NCBI GenBank assembly: GCA_014647935.1
Contig: BMQD01000016.1
Span: forward strand, 62,001 to 126,000
Reading direction: 5' to 3'
Length of the DNA: 64,000 nucleotides
Source of the DNA: Planomonospora parontospora
GTDB taxonomy: Bacteria > Actinomycetota > Actinomycetes > Streptosporangiales > Streptosporangiaceae
The first letter of the stretch is position 1, and the number at the start of each line of letters is the position of its first letter. A program made the translations under genes and the position numbers. Of this stretch, positions 19,098 to 27,734 are shown piece by piece. The notes under the pieces were generated by a model that saw only the letters and a list, made by a program, of their open reading frames with translations, ran no database searches and was not told the origin of the DNA.

Positions 19098-19481
19098 TTT
19101 TTCACTCCTTGTCGTCCCCTGGGTGCCTTGCCCTGAGTGTGTGCCCCGACGAAACGGGGGAACAAGGTGCTTTTCGCGGAAAGAACGATATTTTTTCCGA
19201 TTTAACCAATACTCGCCAGTATTCGATAGAGAAGAACATCAGAGTTTTCGCTATGGACTAGACCAATCGTGTGTGTGGTCCAGCTCACCCGGCACCCGTC
19301 GAGGGGTGGCGGCCGGGCGGTCGTGGAGGCCCCGGAGACATGCGCCGCGCGGGCCGAAGGTGTGCGGTGCGCGGGCCGGCCGGAGGCCGGTCGGGGAGGG
19401 TGGGGGCCTTACCCGCGCGCCGTACGGGGATGCGCGGTTCGCGAGTGGAAGATGGGCGGAATTTTCGCTTAGGATCGGGAC
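19098..19481. promoter_or_regulatory. aceA-ramB divergent control region
   Basis: This 384-bp intergenic region contains a strikingly AT-rich core (about 19180-19260) in an otherwise GC-rich sequence. Within it, AATACT (19208-19213) and AGTATT (19218-19223) form a perfect inverted repeat with a 4-nt spacer. A T-run lies just upstream. Operators for the RamB-like regulator and possibly a cAMP- or carbon-responsive factor are expected here. The half next to ramB (19270-19470) is GC-rich and shows no recognised element. Confidence 0.6.
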
Positions 19482-20951
19482 ATGACACCGCTGGTCGGAG
19501 AAGAACCGCTTTCTTTGACACAGGAGCTCGACCTCATCGCCTTCGGTCAGCGCCTGCGCCACCTGCGCAAGCAGCGCGGCCTGACCCTCTCCGACCTGGG
19601 CGAACGGGTGGGCCGGGCGCCGAGCCAGCTCTCCCTGCTGGAGAACGGCAAGCGCGAGCCGAAGCTGTCGCTGCTCAAGTCGCTCGCGTCCGCGCTCAAC
19701 GTGCCGGTGGAGGAACTGCTCCGGCGGCAGGCGCCCAACCGGCGCGCGCAGCTGGAGATGGAGCTGGAGGAGGCCCAGCGCGATCCGCTCTACGCCGGCC
19801 TCGGGCTGCCCCGGCTGAAGGTCTCCGCGCGCGTGCCCAACGACGTGCTCGAGCACATCCTCGGCCTCTACGGCGAGCTCCGCTCCCGCCAGGCCAAGGG
19901 CACCGCCACCCCGGAGGAGGCCCGCGCCGCCAACGCCGAGCTCCGCCGCAAGCAGCGCGAGCAGGGCAACTACTTCGCGGAGATCGAGAAGGCGGCGGCC
20001 GAGGCGCTGGCCGCGGTCGGCTACCGCTCCGGCGCGCTCTCGCAGAGCACCGTCCAGGCGCTGGTCACCCACTTCGGCTACAGCGTGCGGACCGTGCAGG
20101 ACCTGCCCCGGACGGTCCGTTCGATCACCGACCTGCGCAACCGGCGCATCTACGTCAAGCACGAGCAGCTCGGCATGCACACCCCCCGCACGATCCTGCT
20201 GCAGACCATCGGCCACCTGGCCCTCGGCCACCACAAGCCCCGCGACTTCGCCGACTTCCTGCGCCAGCGGACCGAGGCCAACTACTTCGCCGCCGCGGTC
20301 CTCGTGCCCGAGGCCGCCGCCGCGCCGTACCTGCGGGAGGCCAAGCAGGACCGGGCGCTCAGCGTCGAGGACCTGCGCGACGTGTTCGCGGTCTCCTACG
20401 AGATGGCCGCGCACCGCTTCACCAACCTGGCCACGCACCATTTGGACCTGGTCTGCCACTTCGTCCGCAACGACGTCGGCGGGATCATCTACAAGGCCTA
20501 CGAGAACGACGGCATCGTCTTCCCCGCCGACGAGCAGGGCGCGATCGAGGGCCAGCGCATGTGCCTGCAGTGGTCGGGCCGGCAGGTCTTCCTCTCGCCC
20601 GACCGCTTCTCCGTCTTCTACCAGTACTCCGACTCGCCCACCGGCACCTATTTCTGCGTCGCCCACGTGGACCCGAGCCGGGAGCGCGACTTCGCCATCA
20701 CGCTCGGCGTGCCGTACCGCGAGTCGCGCTGGTTCCGCGGCCGGGAGACCGTGAACCGGACCAAGTCCGAGTGCCCGAACGGCGACTGCTGCCGCCGCCC
20801 GCCGCCCGAGCTGGCCCAGCGCTGGGAGGGCTACGCCTGGCCCTCGGCGCGCGCCAACTCGCACGTCCTGGTGGCGCTCCCGCCCGGGTCCTTCCCCGGC
20901 GTGGACGAGGCCGACGTCTACACCTTCCTGGAGCGCCACGCCGCCGACTGA
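19482..20951 (+). CDS. RamB-like short-chain fatty acid/acetate metabolism regulator
   Basis: This 489-residue protein has an XRE helix-turn-helix at about residues 24-78 (RLRHLRKQRGLTLSDLGERV). A middle region resembles an ImmA/IrrE peptidase, with HLALGHH as a degenerate HExxH site so that the Glu is missing. A C-terminal ScfR/DUF2083-like domain contains a cysteine cluster (SECPNGDCC), possibly a metal site. This is the architecture of RamB, which represses aceA and aceB in Corynebacterium. Its divergent position against aceA supports the same role here. Predicted to be inactive as a protease. Confidence 0.9.
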   Translation: MTPLVGEEPLSLTQELDLIAFGQRLRHLRKQRGLTLSDLGERVGRAPSQLSLLENGKREPKLSLLKSLASALNVPVEELLRRQAPNRRAQLEMELEEAQRDPLYAGLGLPRLKVSARVPNDVLEHILGLYGELRSRQAKGTATPEEARAANAELRRKQREQGNYFAEIEKAAAEALAAVGYRSGALSQSTVQALVTHFGYSVRTVQDLPRTVRSITDLRNRRIYVKHEQLGMHTPRTILLQTIGHLALGHHKPRDFADFLRQRTEANYFAAAVLVPEAAAAPYLREAKQDRALSVEDLRDVFAVSYEMAAHRFTNLATHHLDLVCHFVRNDVGGIIYKAYENDGIVFPADEQGAIEGQRMCLQWSGRQVFLSPDRFSVFYQYSDSPTGTYFCVAHVDPSRERDFAITLGVPYRESRWFRGRETVNRTKSECPNGDCCRRPPPELAQRWEGYAWPSARANSHVLVALPPGSFPGVDEADVYTFLERHAAD

Positions 20952-21049
20952 TCCCCGGGCCGCGGGACCGGTCCGGCCGGTGATTCACCCCGCAACGGCG
21001 ACGCATAGGGTGATACCCGTACATTCCGGGGTGACGGGGAGGATGGGCT

Positions 21050-22021
21050 GTGCTGCCTGAGGTGGAGGCATGGCTGCGCCGCCGTACGTCGTCCTCGGAC
21101 GACTGGTCCCCGCCGGAGTTGCTGGAGGCCAGGGGGGACGCGACGGTCAGCGTGGTGCTGCCCGCGCGCGACGAGGGGGAGACGGTCGGGGAGATCGTCT
21201 CCGCGATCCGGCGCGAGCTGATGGAGGCGGTGCCGCTCGTCGACGAGCTCGTGGTCATCGACTCCCGCTCCACCGACGACACCGCCGCGCGCGCCGCGGC
21301 GGCCGGCGCCCGCGTGGTGGCGCAGGACGAGGTCCTGCCCGACCTCAAGCCGCTGGACGGCAAGGGGGAGGCGCTGTGGAAGTCCCTCGCCGTGACCTCC
21401 GGCGACCTGCTGGTCTTCGTCGACGCGGACCTGCGGGAGTTCCGCACCTCGTTCGTGACCGGGCTGCTCGGGCCGCTGCTGGCCGATCCCGGCGTGGTCT
21501 ACGTCAAGGGCTGCTACGACCGGCCGCTGCGGGACGCGCGGGGAGCGGACGCGCCGGGCGGCGGCGGGCGGGTCACCGAGCTGGTCGCGCGGCCGCTGCT
21601 CAACCTGCACTGGCCGCTGCTGGCCGGGTTCGTCCAGCCCCTCGCCGGCGAGTACGCCGGGCGGCGCTCGGTCCTGGAGCGGGTCCCGTTCGTCACCGGC
21701 TACGGCGTGGAGCTCGGGCTCCTGATCGACCTGCTGGAACTGTCCGGCCTCGACGCCCTGGCCCAGGTCGACCTGGGCCGCAGGGTGCACTCCCACCAGT
21801 CCACCGAGGCGCTCGGCGGCATGGCCGCGCAGATCCTGCAGACCTCCTGGTCGCGGCTGGCGCGCCAGGACAAGATGATCCCGCTGCACACGCCGTCCCC
21901 GCGCCTGGCCCAGTTCCGCCGCGGACCGGGCGGGCACCACGCGGCCGTGCGGGACGTGGCGGTCGCCGAGCGCCCGCCCATGATCACCGTTCCCGGCTAC
22001 GGTCCTCGTACTGCGGTCTGA
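21050..22021 (+). CDS. gpgS: glucosyl-3-phosphoglycerate synthase
   Basis: This 323-residue GT-A glycosyltransferase (GT81 family) joins glucose from NDP-glucose to 3-phosphoglycerate, the first step towards glucosylglycerate and methylglucose lipopolysaccharides. Seen in the sequence: VVLPARDEGETV, the metal-binding DAD in VFVDADLREF, and the family-specific VKGCYDRPL and FVTGYGVELGLLIDL. GTG at 21050 follows GGGGAGG. It lies 98 bp after the RamB-like gene, probably with its own promoter. Neighbouring genes do not extend the pathway. Confidence 0.95.
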   Translation: MLPEVEAWLRRRTSSSDDWSPPELLEARGDATVSVVLPARDEGETVGEIVSAIRRELMEAVPLVDELVVIDSRSTDDTAARAAAAGARVVAQDEVLPDLKPLDGKGEALWKSLAVTSGDLLVFVDADLREFRTSFVTGLLGPLLADPGVVYVKGCYDRPLRDARGADAPGGGGRVTELVARPLLNLHWPLLAGFVQPLAGEYAGRRSVLERVPFVTGYGVELGLLIDLLELSGLDALAQVDLGRRVHSHQSTEALGGMAAQILQTSWSRLARQDKMIPLHTPSPRLAQFRRGPGGHHAAVRDVAVAERPPMITVPGYGPRTAV

Positions 22022-22133
22022 GCGAGGTCTGAACGGGGGCGACCGCTGCGGCCGGGTCCCCGCCGCGGGGTAGGTGAAGGAGTGGCGGGGGCGGCTTGCG
22101 CGGATGGGTCTACCCGTCAGTAAGGTAGAGGGT

Positions 22134-22148
22134 GTTACCGATGGTAAC
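22134..22148. promoter_or_regulatory. palindromic operator before the acyl-CoA dehydrogenase
   Basis: GTTACC-GAT-GGTAAC is a perfect 6-3-6 inverted repeat 21 bp before the start codon, between promoter and ribosome site. It has the size of a TetR-family operator, a common control of fatty-acid catabolism genes. No regulator gene is adjacent. Confidence 0.6.
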
Positions 22149-22169
22149 GCTTTCCCGGAGGGGTGGACG

Positions 22170-23390
22170 ATGAGCGAGAACGGCTTCTGCCCGGAACTGA
22201 GCGACGACGTGCGCGAGGTGCGCGACTGGGTGCGCGAGTTCGCCCGCACGGTCGTCCGCCCGGCCGGCGCCGAGTGGGACGAGCGCGAGGAGACGCCCTG
22301 GCCGATCATCCAGGAGGCGGCCAAGATCGGTCTCTACTCGCTCGACTTCTTCGCCCAGCAGTCCTTCGAGCCCAGCGGCCTCGGCCTGATGGTCGCCTTC
22401 GAGGAGCTCTTCTGGGGTGACGCCGGGATCGGCCTGTCCATCGTCGGCACCGGCCTGGCCGCCGCGGCCCTGTCGGCCACCGGGACCCCCGAGCAGATGG
22501 GCGAGTGGCTGCCGCAGATGTTCGGCACCCCCGACGACGTCAAGCTCGGCGCGTTCTGCGCCTCCGAGCCCGACGCCGGCTCCGACGTGGGCGCCATCCG
22601 CACCCGGGCCGTCCACGACGAGGCCTCCGGCGACTGGATCCTCAACGGCGTCAAGACCTGGGCCACCAACGGCGGCATCGCCGACGTGCACGTCGTCGTC
22701 GCCTCCGTCGACCCCTCGCTCGGCACCCGCGGCCAGGCCTCCTTCGTCGTCCCGCCGGGCACCTCCGGCCTGTCGATGGGCCAGAAGTTCAAGAAGCACG
22801 GCATCCGGGCCTCCCACACCGCCGAGGTCGTCCTCGACGGCGTACGGGTGCCCGGCTCCTGCCTGCTCGGCGGCAAGGAGAAGCTGGATGCCCGGCTGGC
22901 GCGGGTCCGCGAGGGCGGCAGGGCCGGCGAGCAGGCGGCCATGCGGACCTTCGAGACGACCCGGCCCTCGGTGGCCGCCATGGCGGTCGGCATCGCCCGC
23001 GCCGGGTTCGAGTACGCCCGGGACTACGCCCGCGAGCGCGAGCAGTTCGGCCGCCGGATCGGGGAGAACCAGGCCGTCGCCTTCCTCCTCGCCGACATGG
23101 CCACCCGCGTCGACGTCGCGCGGCTGATGACCTGGCGCGCGGCCTGGATGGCCCGCAACGGCCGGTCGTTCGACCAGGCCGAGGGGTCGATGTGCAAGCT
23201 GGTGGCGGGGGAGACGGCGGTGTGGGTGACCGAGCAGGCCATCCAGATCCTCGGCGGGGCCGGCTACACCCGCGACCACCCGGTCGAGCGCTTCCACCGC
23301 GACGCGAAGATCTACACCATCTTCGAGGGCACGAGCGAGATCCAGCGCCTGATCATCGGCCGAGCGGTCACCGGCCTGCCCGTTCGCTGA
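22170..23390 (+). CDS. acyl-CoA dehydrogenase
   Basis: This 406-residue FAD enzyme introduces a double bond into acyl-CoA. Family signatures are visible: [13 protein letters not shown] and [13 protein letters not shown] in the middle domain, [16 protein letters not shown] in the C-terminal domain, and the end motif [19 protein letters not shown]. The glutamate in FEGTSE is the usual base in short/medium-chain enzymes. ATG at 22170 follows GGAGGGG; a longer frame upstream crosses the operator and is not translated. It is monocistronic and possibly controlled by the GTTACC palindrome. Confidence 0.96.
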   Translation: MSENGFCPELSDDVREVRDWVREFARTVVRPAGAEWDEREETPWPIIQEAAKIGLYSLDFFAQQSFEPSGLGLMVAFEELFWGDAGIGLSIVGTGLAAAALSATGTPEQMGEWLPQMFGTPDDVKLGAFCASEPDAGSDVGAIRTRAVHDEASGDWILNGVKTWATNGGIADVHVVVASVDPSLGTRGQASFVVPPGTSGLSMGQKFKKHGIRASHTAEVVLDGVRVPGSCLLGGKEKLDARLARVREGGRAGEQAAMRTFETTRPSVAAMAVGIARAGFEYARDYAREREQFGRRIGENQAVAFLLADMATRVDVARLMTWRAAWMARNGRSFDQAEGSMCKLVAGETAVWVTEQAIQILGGAGYTRDHPVERFHRDAKIYTIFEGTSEIQRLIIGRAVTGLPVR

Positions 23391-23522
23391 AAATGTCGGG
23401 TTCCGTGAACCGGCTCTGACGGGCGTTTCGGATCCCTGGTCCGTCACTGGTCCGTGAGAGCCGGAAGAGCGGTGTCGACGGCCGCGCCGGAGCGGTCTCG
23501 CCGAGCACGTCCAGCACGGCCG

Positions 23523-24521
23523 CTACCTCCGGTGCCGGTGCTCGGCCGCGTGCCCGCCGGAGCCCGGAGTCCGGGAAGGGGTGGGAGCGGCGGTCCTCCG
23601 GGACGGTGTCGCCCGTCCCGCTGCGGGGACATCCGGGGCGAGGCCGGGCGCCTCGGCCCAGGCGGGCAGCGCCTCGACCATCCGCATCCAGTGGTCGGGG
23701 AGCCCGGTCCGGGCCGCGAGGATGCCGCCGACGATCGCGCAGGTGGTGTCGACGTCGCCGCCTGCGGCGGCGGTGGTCCAGAAGGCCCGGGTGAAGTCGC
23801 CGAGGTGGCGGGCGGCGGCCCACAGGGTGAACGGGACGGTGTCGTGGGCGGTGACGTTGCGGCCGTTGCCCAGGACGCGGGCGGCCAGGAGCGGGTCGCC
23901 GACGGTCAGCAGCAGCCGCGCCTCGCCGATCCCGCCGGCGACCGCGCTCGGCGGGACGTGTTCGGCGACCAGGTCGAGGAATCGGCCCGGTGACAGGTCG
24001 GCGTGCGCGGCGGCGACCGCGGCGGCCACGGCCACCGCGATCGCGCCGGCGACGGCTTCGGGGTGGGCGTGGGTGACGCGGGCCGACAGTTCCGCCTGCC
24101 GTACGGCCTGCGGCAGGTCACCGGCGAACCAGGCGCCGAGCGGGGCGACGCGCATGGCGGCCCCGTTGCCCCAGGAGCCGCTGCCGTCGAACAGGTCCGC
24201 GGCGAGGGTGCGCCAGTCGCCGCCCTCGCGGACCAGGCGGAGCATGCGGCCGGTGGCGGGGCCGTACCCGCGGTCGAAGTCGTGGTGGGCGGCGAAGGAG
24301 GCGGCGAGCGCGTCCTGGTCGATGTGTCCGCGGTCGGTGAGGACTCGGTGGATCGAGCAGGCCATCTCGGTGTCGTCGGTCCACTGCCACGGTCCGGGCG
24401 GCGGGGTGCGGGAGTCGAGGAGGGGGCGGTGGGCGGGGACGAAGAACTGGGAGCCGAGCGCGTCGCCGAGGGCCAGGCCGTACAGGGAGGCGGTCGCGCG
24501 GGTCAGGGGATCAACGGACAT
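23523..24521 (-). CDS. ADP-ribosylglycohydrolase family protein
   Basis: This 332-residue DraG/ARH-type hydrolase removes ADP-ribose from proteins or small molecules. The dinuclear Mg site motifs are present: WTDDTEM near residue 48 and GGDVDTTCAIVGG near residue 258. SGSWGNGAAMRVAPLG, also typical, follows the first motif. The last 45 residues are a low-complexity Ser/Thr/Pro/Arg/His tail that does not look conserved and may reflect readthrough into noncoding sequence. A nearly identical 165-bp segment of this gene recurs at 35636-35803. No partner ADP-ribosyltransferase is visible. Confidence 0.93.
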   Translation of the reverse strand: MSVDPLTRATASLYGLALGDALGSQFFVPAHRPLLDSRTPPPGPWQWTDDTEMACSIHRVLTDRGHIDQDALAASFAAHHDFDRGYGPATGRMLRLVREGGDWRTLAADLFDGSGSWGNGAAMRVAPLGAWFAGDLPQAVRQAELSARVTHAHPEAVAGAIAVAVAAAVAAAHADLSPGRFLDLVAEHVPPSAVAGGIGEARLLLTVGDPLLAARVLGNGRNVTAHDTVPFTLWAAARHLGDFTRAFWTTAAAGGDVDTTCAIVGGILAARTGLPDHWMRMVEALPAWAEAPGLAPDVPAAGRATPSRRTAAPTPSRTPGSGGHAAEHRHRR

Positions 24522-24539
24522 CGCTCCTCATTATGGGGT

Positions 24540-24721
24540 CCGACGAAGGACGCGTTCCAGGCGACTTTCCGGCAGCTGCAGGACCGGGTCAGCGGCCTGC
24601 CGGAGGCCGACGTGACGGCGACCCGCTCACCCGCCGCACGCTGTTCCTGCACACCCCGATCGCGGTCATGCTCGGCGAACCGCAGGAACTGGCCGGCCTC
24701 GACTACGAGGACGACCTGTGA
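24540..24721 (+). pseudogene. remnant of an unidentified gene's 3' end
   Basis: Two short stretches in different frames look protein-like: TKDAFQATFRQLQDRVSGLPEAD near 24541-24611 in one frame and, about 20 bp on, LTRRTLFLHTPIAVMLGEPQ to a stop at 24721 in another. A frameshift between them and the lack of a start suggest a decayed gene end. The family was not recognised. It overlaps the 3' end of the HAD gene on the other strand. Confidence 0.35.
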
Positions 24722-25329
24722 TCCTCACTCAGCAGCGGGGCCAGCACCCGGAGCAGATCGTCCGGCTCCCGGTAGACGACACCGGTCATGCCCAGCTCGA
24801 CCGCGGTGTCCACGTTTGCGGCCCGGTCGTCGACGAACAGGCAACGGCGGGCGGCGGCTCCCGCGGCCTGCGCGGCGGCTTCGTAGATCCGCCGGTCCGG
24901 CTTGGCCACCCCCACCTGCGCGCTGGTGACCACCGCGTCGAAGGACCGGCCCAGCCCGGCCGTCTCCAGGACGGCGTTGAGCCGGAGCGTCGAGTTGGAC
25001 ACCAGCACGACCGGTACCCGGGCCCGGACCTGCCGGAGCAGGCCGACGACCTCCGCGTCGATCCGGCACCCGGCCTCGACGAATCCCCGGCTCAGCTCCG
25101 CGGCGTCCTGCGGGCCGGCCAGCCCGGCGAGCCCGGCGGCGATCGCCTCCGTCCACTGGCCTACCGTGATCCGTCCGAGGGCCGCGGGCACGGCCAGCTC
25201 CGGAGCGAAGGCGATCTTCTCCGTGCTGCCCGGGACCAGCCCGCAGGCGCGTTCACGCCGTTCGTGCTCGGTCAGGTCGACGTAGCCGATCACGTCGTAG
25301 AAGTCGCACAGCACCGCGTCGAAAGGCAT
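24703..25329 (-). CDS. HAD superfamily hydrolase
   Basis: This 208-residue phosphatase-like protein has the HAD motifs I (LCDFYDVIG), II (VLVSNST), III (VGVAKPDRRIY) and IV (CLFVDDRAANVD). Motif I reads D-F-Y-D rather than D-x-D, so the usual acid/base aspartate is displaced by one residue; some HAD proteins with a DFGGV-like motif I differ here too. A four-helix cap fits residues 20-85. The substrate is unknown. A degraded nucleotidyltransferase gene lies upstream. Confidence 0.9.
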   Translation of the reverse strand: MPFDAVLCDFYDVIGYVDLTEHERRERACGLVPGSTEKIAFAPELAVPAALGRITVGQWTEAIAAGLAGLAGPQDAAELSRGFVEAGCRIDAEVVGLLRQVRARVPVVLVSNSTLRLNAVLETAGLGRSFDAVVTSAQVGVAKPDRRIYEAAAQAAGAAARRCLFVDDRAANVDTAVELGMTGVVYREPDDLLRVLAPLLSEDHRSSS

Positions 25330-25341
25330 CGGTTCTCCTGT

Positions 25342-25605
25342 TCATCCGCGCAGCCGCTCCCGCCAGGGATGCGCGCCGTACTCGACTCCCAGCGCCTCGT
25401 CCGGCCAGGCCCGCTGCGGTGCGGTCAGCAGCGGCAGCGCTCGCGGTAGGCGCGACCGACGGCCAGCTCGACGGCGTACCCGCCGCTGACCCACCAGGGC
25501 GTCCAGGTCCTGGAACAGGGCGACCACCTGACCCGGCGGCGCGGGCTCCCACCGACCCCACGGTGTCTGTTCGGTGTGCGGCATCCTGCCATCCTCCCCG
25601 ATCAC
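25342..25605 (-). pseudogene. degraded nucleotidyltransferase (aminoglycoside adenylyltransferase-like)
   Basis: The open 87-residue frame starts PHTEQTPWGRWEPAPPGQVV and ends TAPQRAWPDEALGVEYGAHP. In its middle the coding signal jumps to the +1 frame, which reads WWVSGGYAVELAVGRAYRER and then stops. GGYAVELAVGR is the nucleotide-binding motif of small nucleotidyltransferases. The D-x-D motif that should follow is missing, so an internal deletion and frameshift have destroyed the gene. It is co-directional with the HAD gene. Confidence 0.65.
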
Positions 25606-25625
25606 CGCCGGAGCGGTGAAGCGCG

Positions 25626-25850
25626 ATGATCCACGATCTGCTCACCGATCCCGGCGCCGTCCTGGACGGGCCGGCCGTCTGGTCGGCGATGCACGCCTGG
25701 CAGCCGATCGGCCGGCTGGTGGCTGCCGAGGTCACCGCGGTGCTCGGGCGGTCCGCGACCGTACGGCTCAGCCACCGGCGGCTCGCCCGCGGTGCCCGCG
25801 ACATCGAGGTCGCGGAACGGGTCTTCTCCCGACGTTCAGGATGTCCATGA
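25626..25850 (+). CDS. short hypothetical ORF, possibly a fragment
   Basis: This 74-residue frame (MIHDLLTDPGAVLDGPAVWS...) has good third-position GC and a hydrophilic helical pattern, but no recognised family and only a weak ribosome site. It runs into the promoter region of the FtsX-like gene and its last residues (FSRRSGCP) look random. It may be a gene fragment of the surrounding decayed zone. Confidence 0.35.
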   Translation: MIHDLLTDPGAVLDGPAVWSAMHAWQPIGRLVAAEVTAVLGRSATVRLSHRRLARGARDIEVAERVFSRRSGCP

Positions 25851-25899
25851 TGTCCAGGACGTATATGCGTCACCGCCGCGGCTCACTACCATTCCCGCC

Positions 25900-27381
25900 A
25901 TGCCTTTCGATCTTGAGCGGTACGCATTCCTGGCCCTGTTCTTCGCCCTGTTCGCGGGTCTTCCTGCGGTCGGGGCGATCCGTGCCGCCGAGCTCTCCGC
26001 TCCGCCCGACCACCACGAGCCCATGAGCCGGCGACTCGTCGTCGTAGGACTGCTCGTGTCGCTCACCGGCGTCTTGTCGATGGGGACCGGCGCCTGGCTG
26101 GCGCGTGAGGATTCGCGCTACGGCGCCATCGAAGCCTTCGGAATGCTGCTGATCACCTTCATCGGCGCAGGTCTGCTTGTCGCCGGTCTCGGCTCGCTAC
26201 CTTCGTGGCTGCTGGAACTTTCCGATCGTTACACGAAACGGCTGCCGCTGCCCTTCCGCCTGGCGGTTCGCGACCTGGTCCGCCGTCGCGGTCGCACGGT
26301 GATCGCTATCACGCTGGCGATGATGGCGACGGCCTTCGCCGTCGCGCTGACGGTCATCGCGGTCGGCGAAACGACGCAGAGCAGGGCCCAATACTCCCCC
26401 CGGGCCCGACCGGGCAGCTTGCTGGTCCGGCCGAGCGCCTTGTTCACGCAGTCTTTCTCCGCGGCCGATGCGGGCACCGTGCGAGCGGCGATCGAGCGGG
26501 AGTTCCCCGGGGTGCCGATCGCCCAGAGCGAGCGTCCTTCGGATGAGTTCCGGCACCTCAGCGCGAGGGCGGAGAACGTCGAGATGCCGGAGGAGGCCGT
26601 CTACTGGTATCAGGCCATCGGTGACGAGAAGCTGCTGCGGTACCTCACGGGCGATCAGTCGGCACCGTACGACGAGGACACGGCCGTGGTGATCACGTCA
26701 ACCGACGTGAAGGTCGACTCGGTCGAACTCTCCTACATGATCCACCAGAACGACACGGCGACGACTACCAAGACCGTCCGGGCGGGCATCGCCAGGACCG
26801 CCGACCCGCGCATGGAGACGATCTTCATCCCTTCGAAGATCGTCCAAGACCTCGGCTACCGGCTCCAACCGGCCGAACTGATCATCGACCCCGCCCTCCA
26901 CCGGGTCACGGTGCAGGAGCAAGAACGCCTCGACGACCGGTTGGACGACGCGGTCGCGGAAACGTACGTCGAGCGAGGATTCGAGGCTTCGACCTGGTGG
27001 CTGCCCGTCGTCGCGGCGGCACTCCTCACCGCCCTGGCGTGCGCGCTGACCACCGGCTTCGGCAGCGCCGCAAATGCGCGCCCGGCTCGGTTACTGCGGC
27101 GGCCCGGCAACGGGCCGGGCGTGGCCTTCCGGTGGTTCTGCGCCTTCCGTGCGGGCCTGGCCGCCCTGTGCGCAACGGTCCTGGGCGCGGTCGCCGGATG
27201 TCCCGCCGGGATGTTGCTGCTGTGGCCCCTGACGGTGCCCACCACGTGGGATGAGCCGGCACGGGTGCCGTTCGAGACTCCCTGGCCGGCGATCGTGGCC
27301 GTCGTCGCCGTCCTTCCCCTCCTCGCCGCCGCCATCGGTGCGCTCCTCGCCCGCGAGCAGGCGCATACTGCCGAACGGTGA
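25900..27381 (+). CDS. FtsX-like permease, probably N-terminally truncated
   Basis: This 493-residue membrane protein has three helices in the first 125 residues, then LAVRDLVRRRGRTVIAITLAMMATAFAV, the typical entry of an FtsX/MacB module. An extracytoplasmic domain follows (about residues 180-365), and three helices near the end. Actinomycete permeases of this class usually have two such modules (about 800 residues) and a paired ATPase. Here the first module starts at its end and no ATPase lies nearby. ATG at 25900 has no ribosome site. Base composition is lower in GC than neighbours, which points to transfer or relaxed constraint. Transport function is doubtful. Confidence 0.65.
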   Translation: MPFDLERYAFLALFFALFAGLPAVGAIRAAELSAPPDHHEPMSRRLVVVGLLVSLTGVLSMGTGAWLAREDSRYGAIEAFGMLLITFIGAGLLVAGLGSLPSWLLELSDRYTKRLPLPFRLAVRDLVRRRGRTVIAITLAMMATAFAVALTVIAVGETTQSRAQYSPRARPGSLLVRPSALFTQSFSAADAGTVRAAIEREFPGVPIAQSERPSDEFRHLSARAENVEMPEEAVYWYQAIGDEKLLRYLTGDQSAPYDEDTAVVITSTDVKVDSVELSYMIHQNDTATTTKTVRAGIARTADPRMETIFIPSKIVQDLGYRLQPAELIIDPALHRVTVQEQERLDDRLDDAVAETYVERGFEASTWWLPVVAAALLTALACALTTGFGSAANARPARLLRRPGNGPGVAFRWFCAFRAGLAALCATVLGAVAGCPAGMLLLWPLTVPTTWDEPARVPFETPWPAIVAVVAVLPLLAAAIGALLAREQAHTAER

Positions 27382-27734
27382 CCCCGCCACCGCGGCAGCG
27401 TCTCCCCGCACCCGAGACACCTGGCATGTTCTCAAGGTGCCGCTGTCAGCGGCCACGGGAGCGGTACGGTCCTCGGTTCCGTGGGCGGGCCCGATGTTCC
27501 TGCGGTGACAGGCGAGATGCTCCGGGCTGATCTCGTGGTCCGGGGCGAGCCGGAGGGTACGCAGGCGGCTGCTTCGGGCGGGGGGCGTCCGATGAGGTCG
27601 ACTCGCCGGGCGGATTCGCGATCTGGGTTGCGCGGCTGTCCGAGGATCCGATCGTCTCCGACGCCTGTCCCGTCCGCCACGGGCAGGGGGAAAACCGATG
27701 GACGAGACCGCTCGCCCGGTGCAATAGTCCCGCC
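27382..27734. other. gene-free stretch before the acetyltransferase
   Basis: I see no convincing gene in these 353 bp: frames are short, without ribosome sites and with poor codon bias. The last 100 bp must carry the promoter of the acetyltransferase gene. Confidence 0.4.

Noticed and set aside
22110-23447. 445-codon frame antisense to the acyl-CoA dehydrogenase
   Set aside because: Low-complexity translation without recognisable motif; complementary to a fully conserved enzyme.
25835-25875. GATGTCC direct repeats before the FtsX-like gene as an operator
   Set aside because: Two short copies only and no consistent spacing or symmetry; not enough to claim a site.
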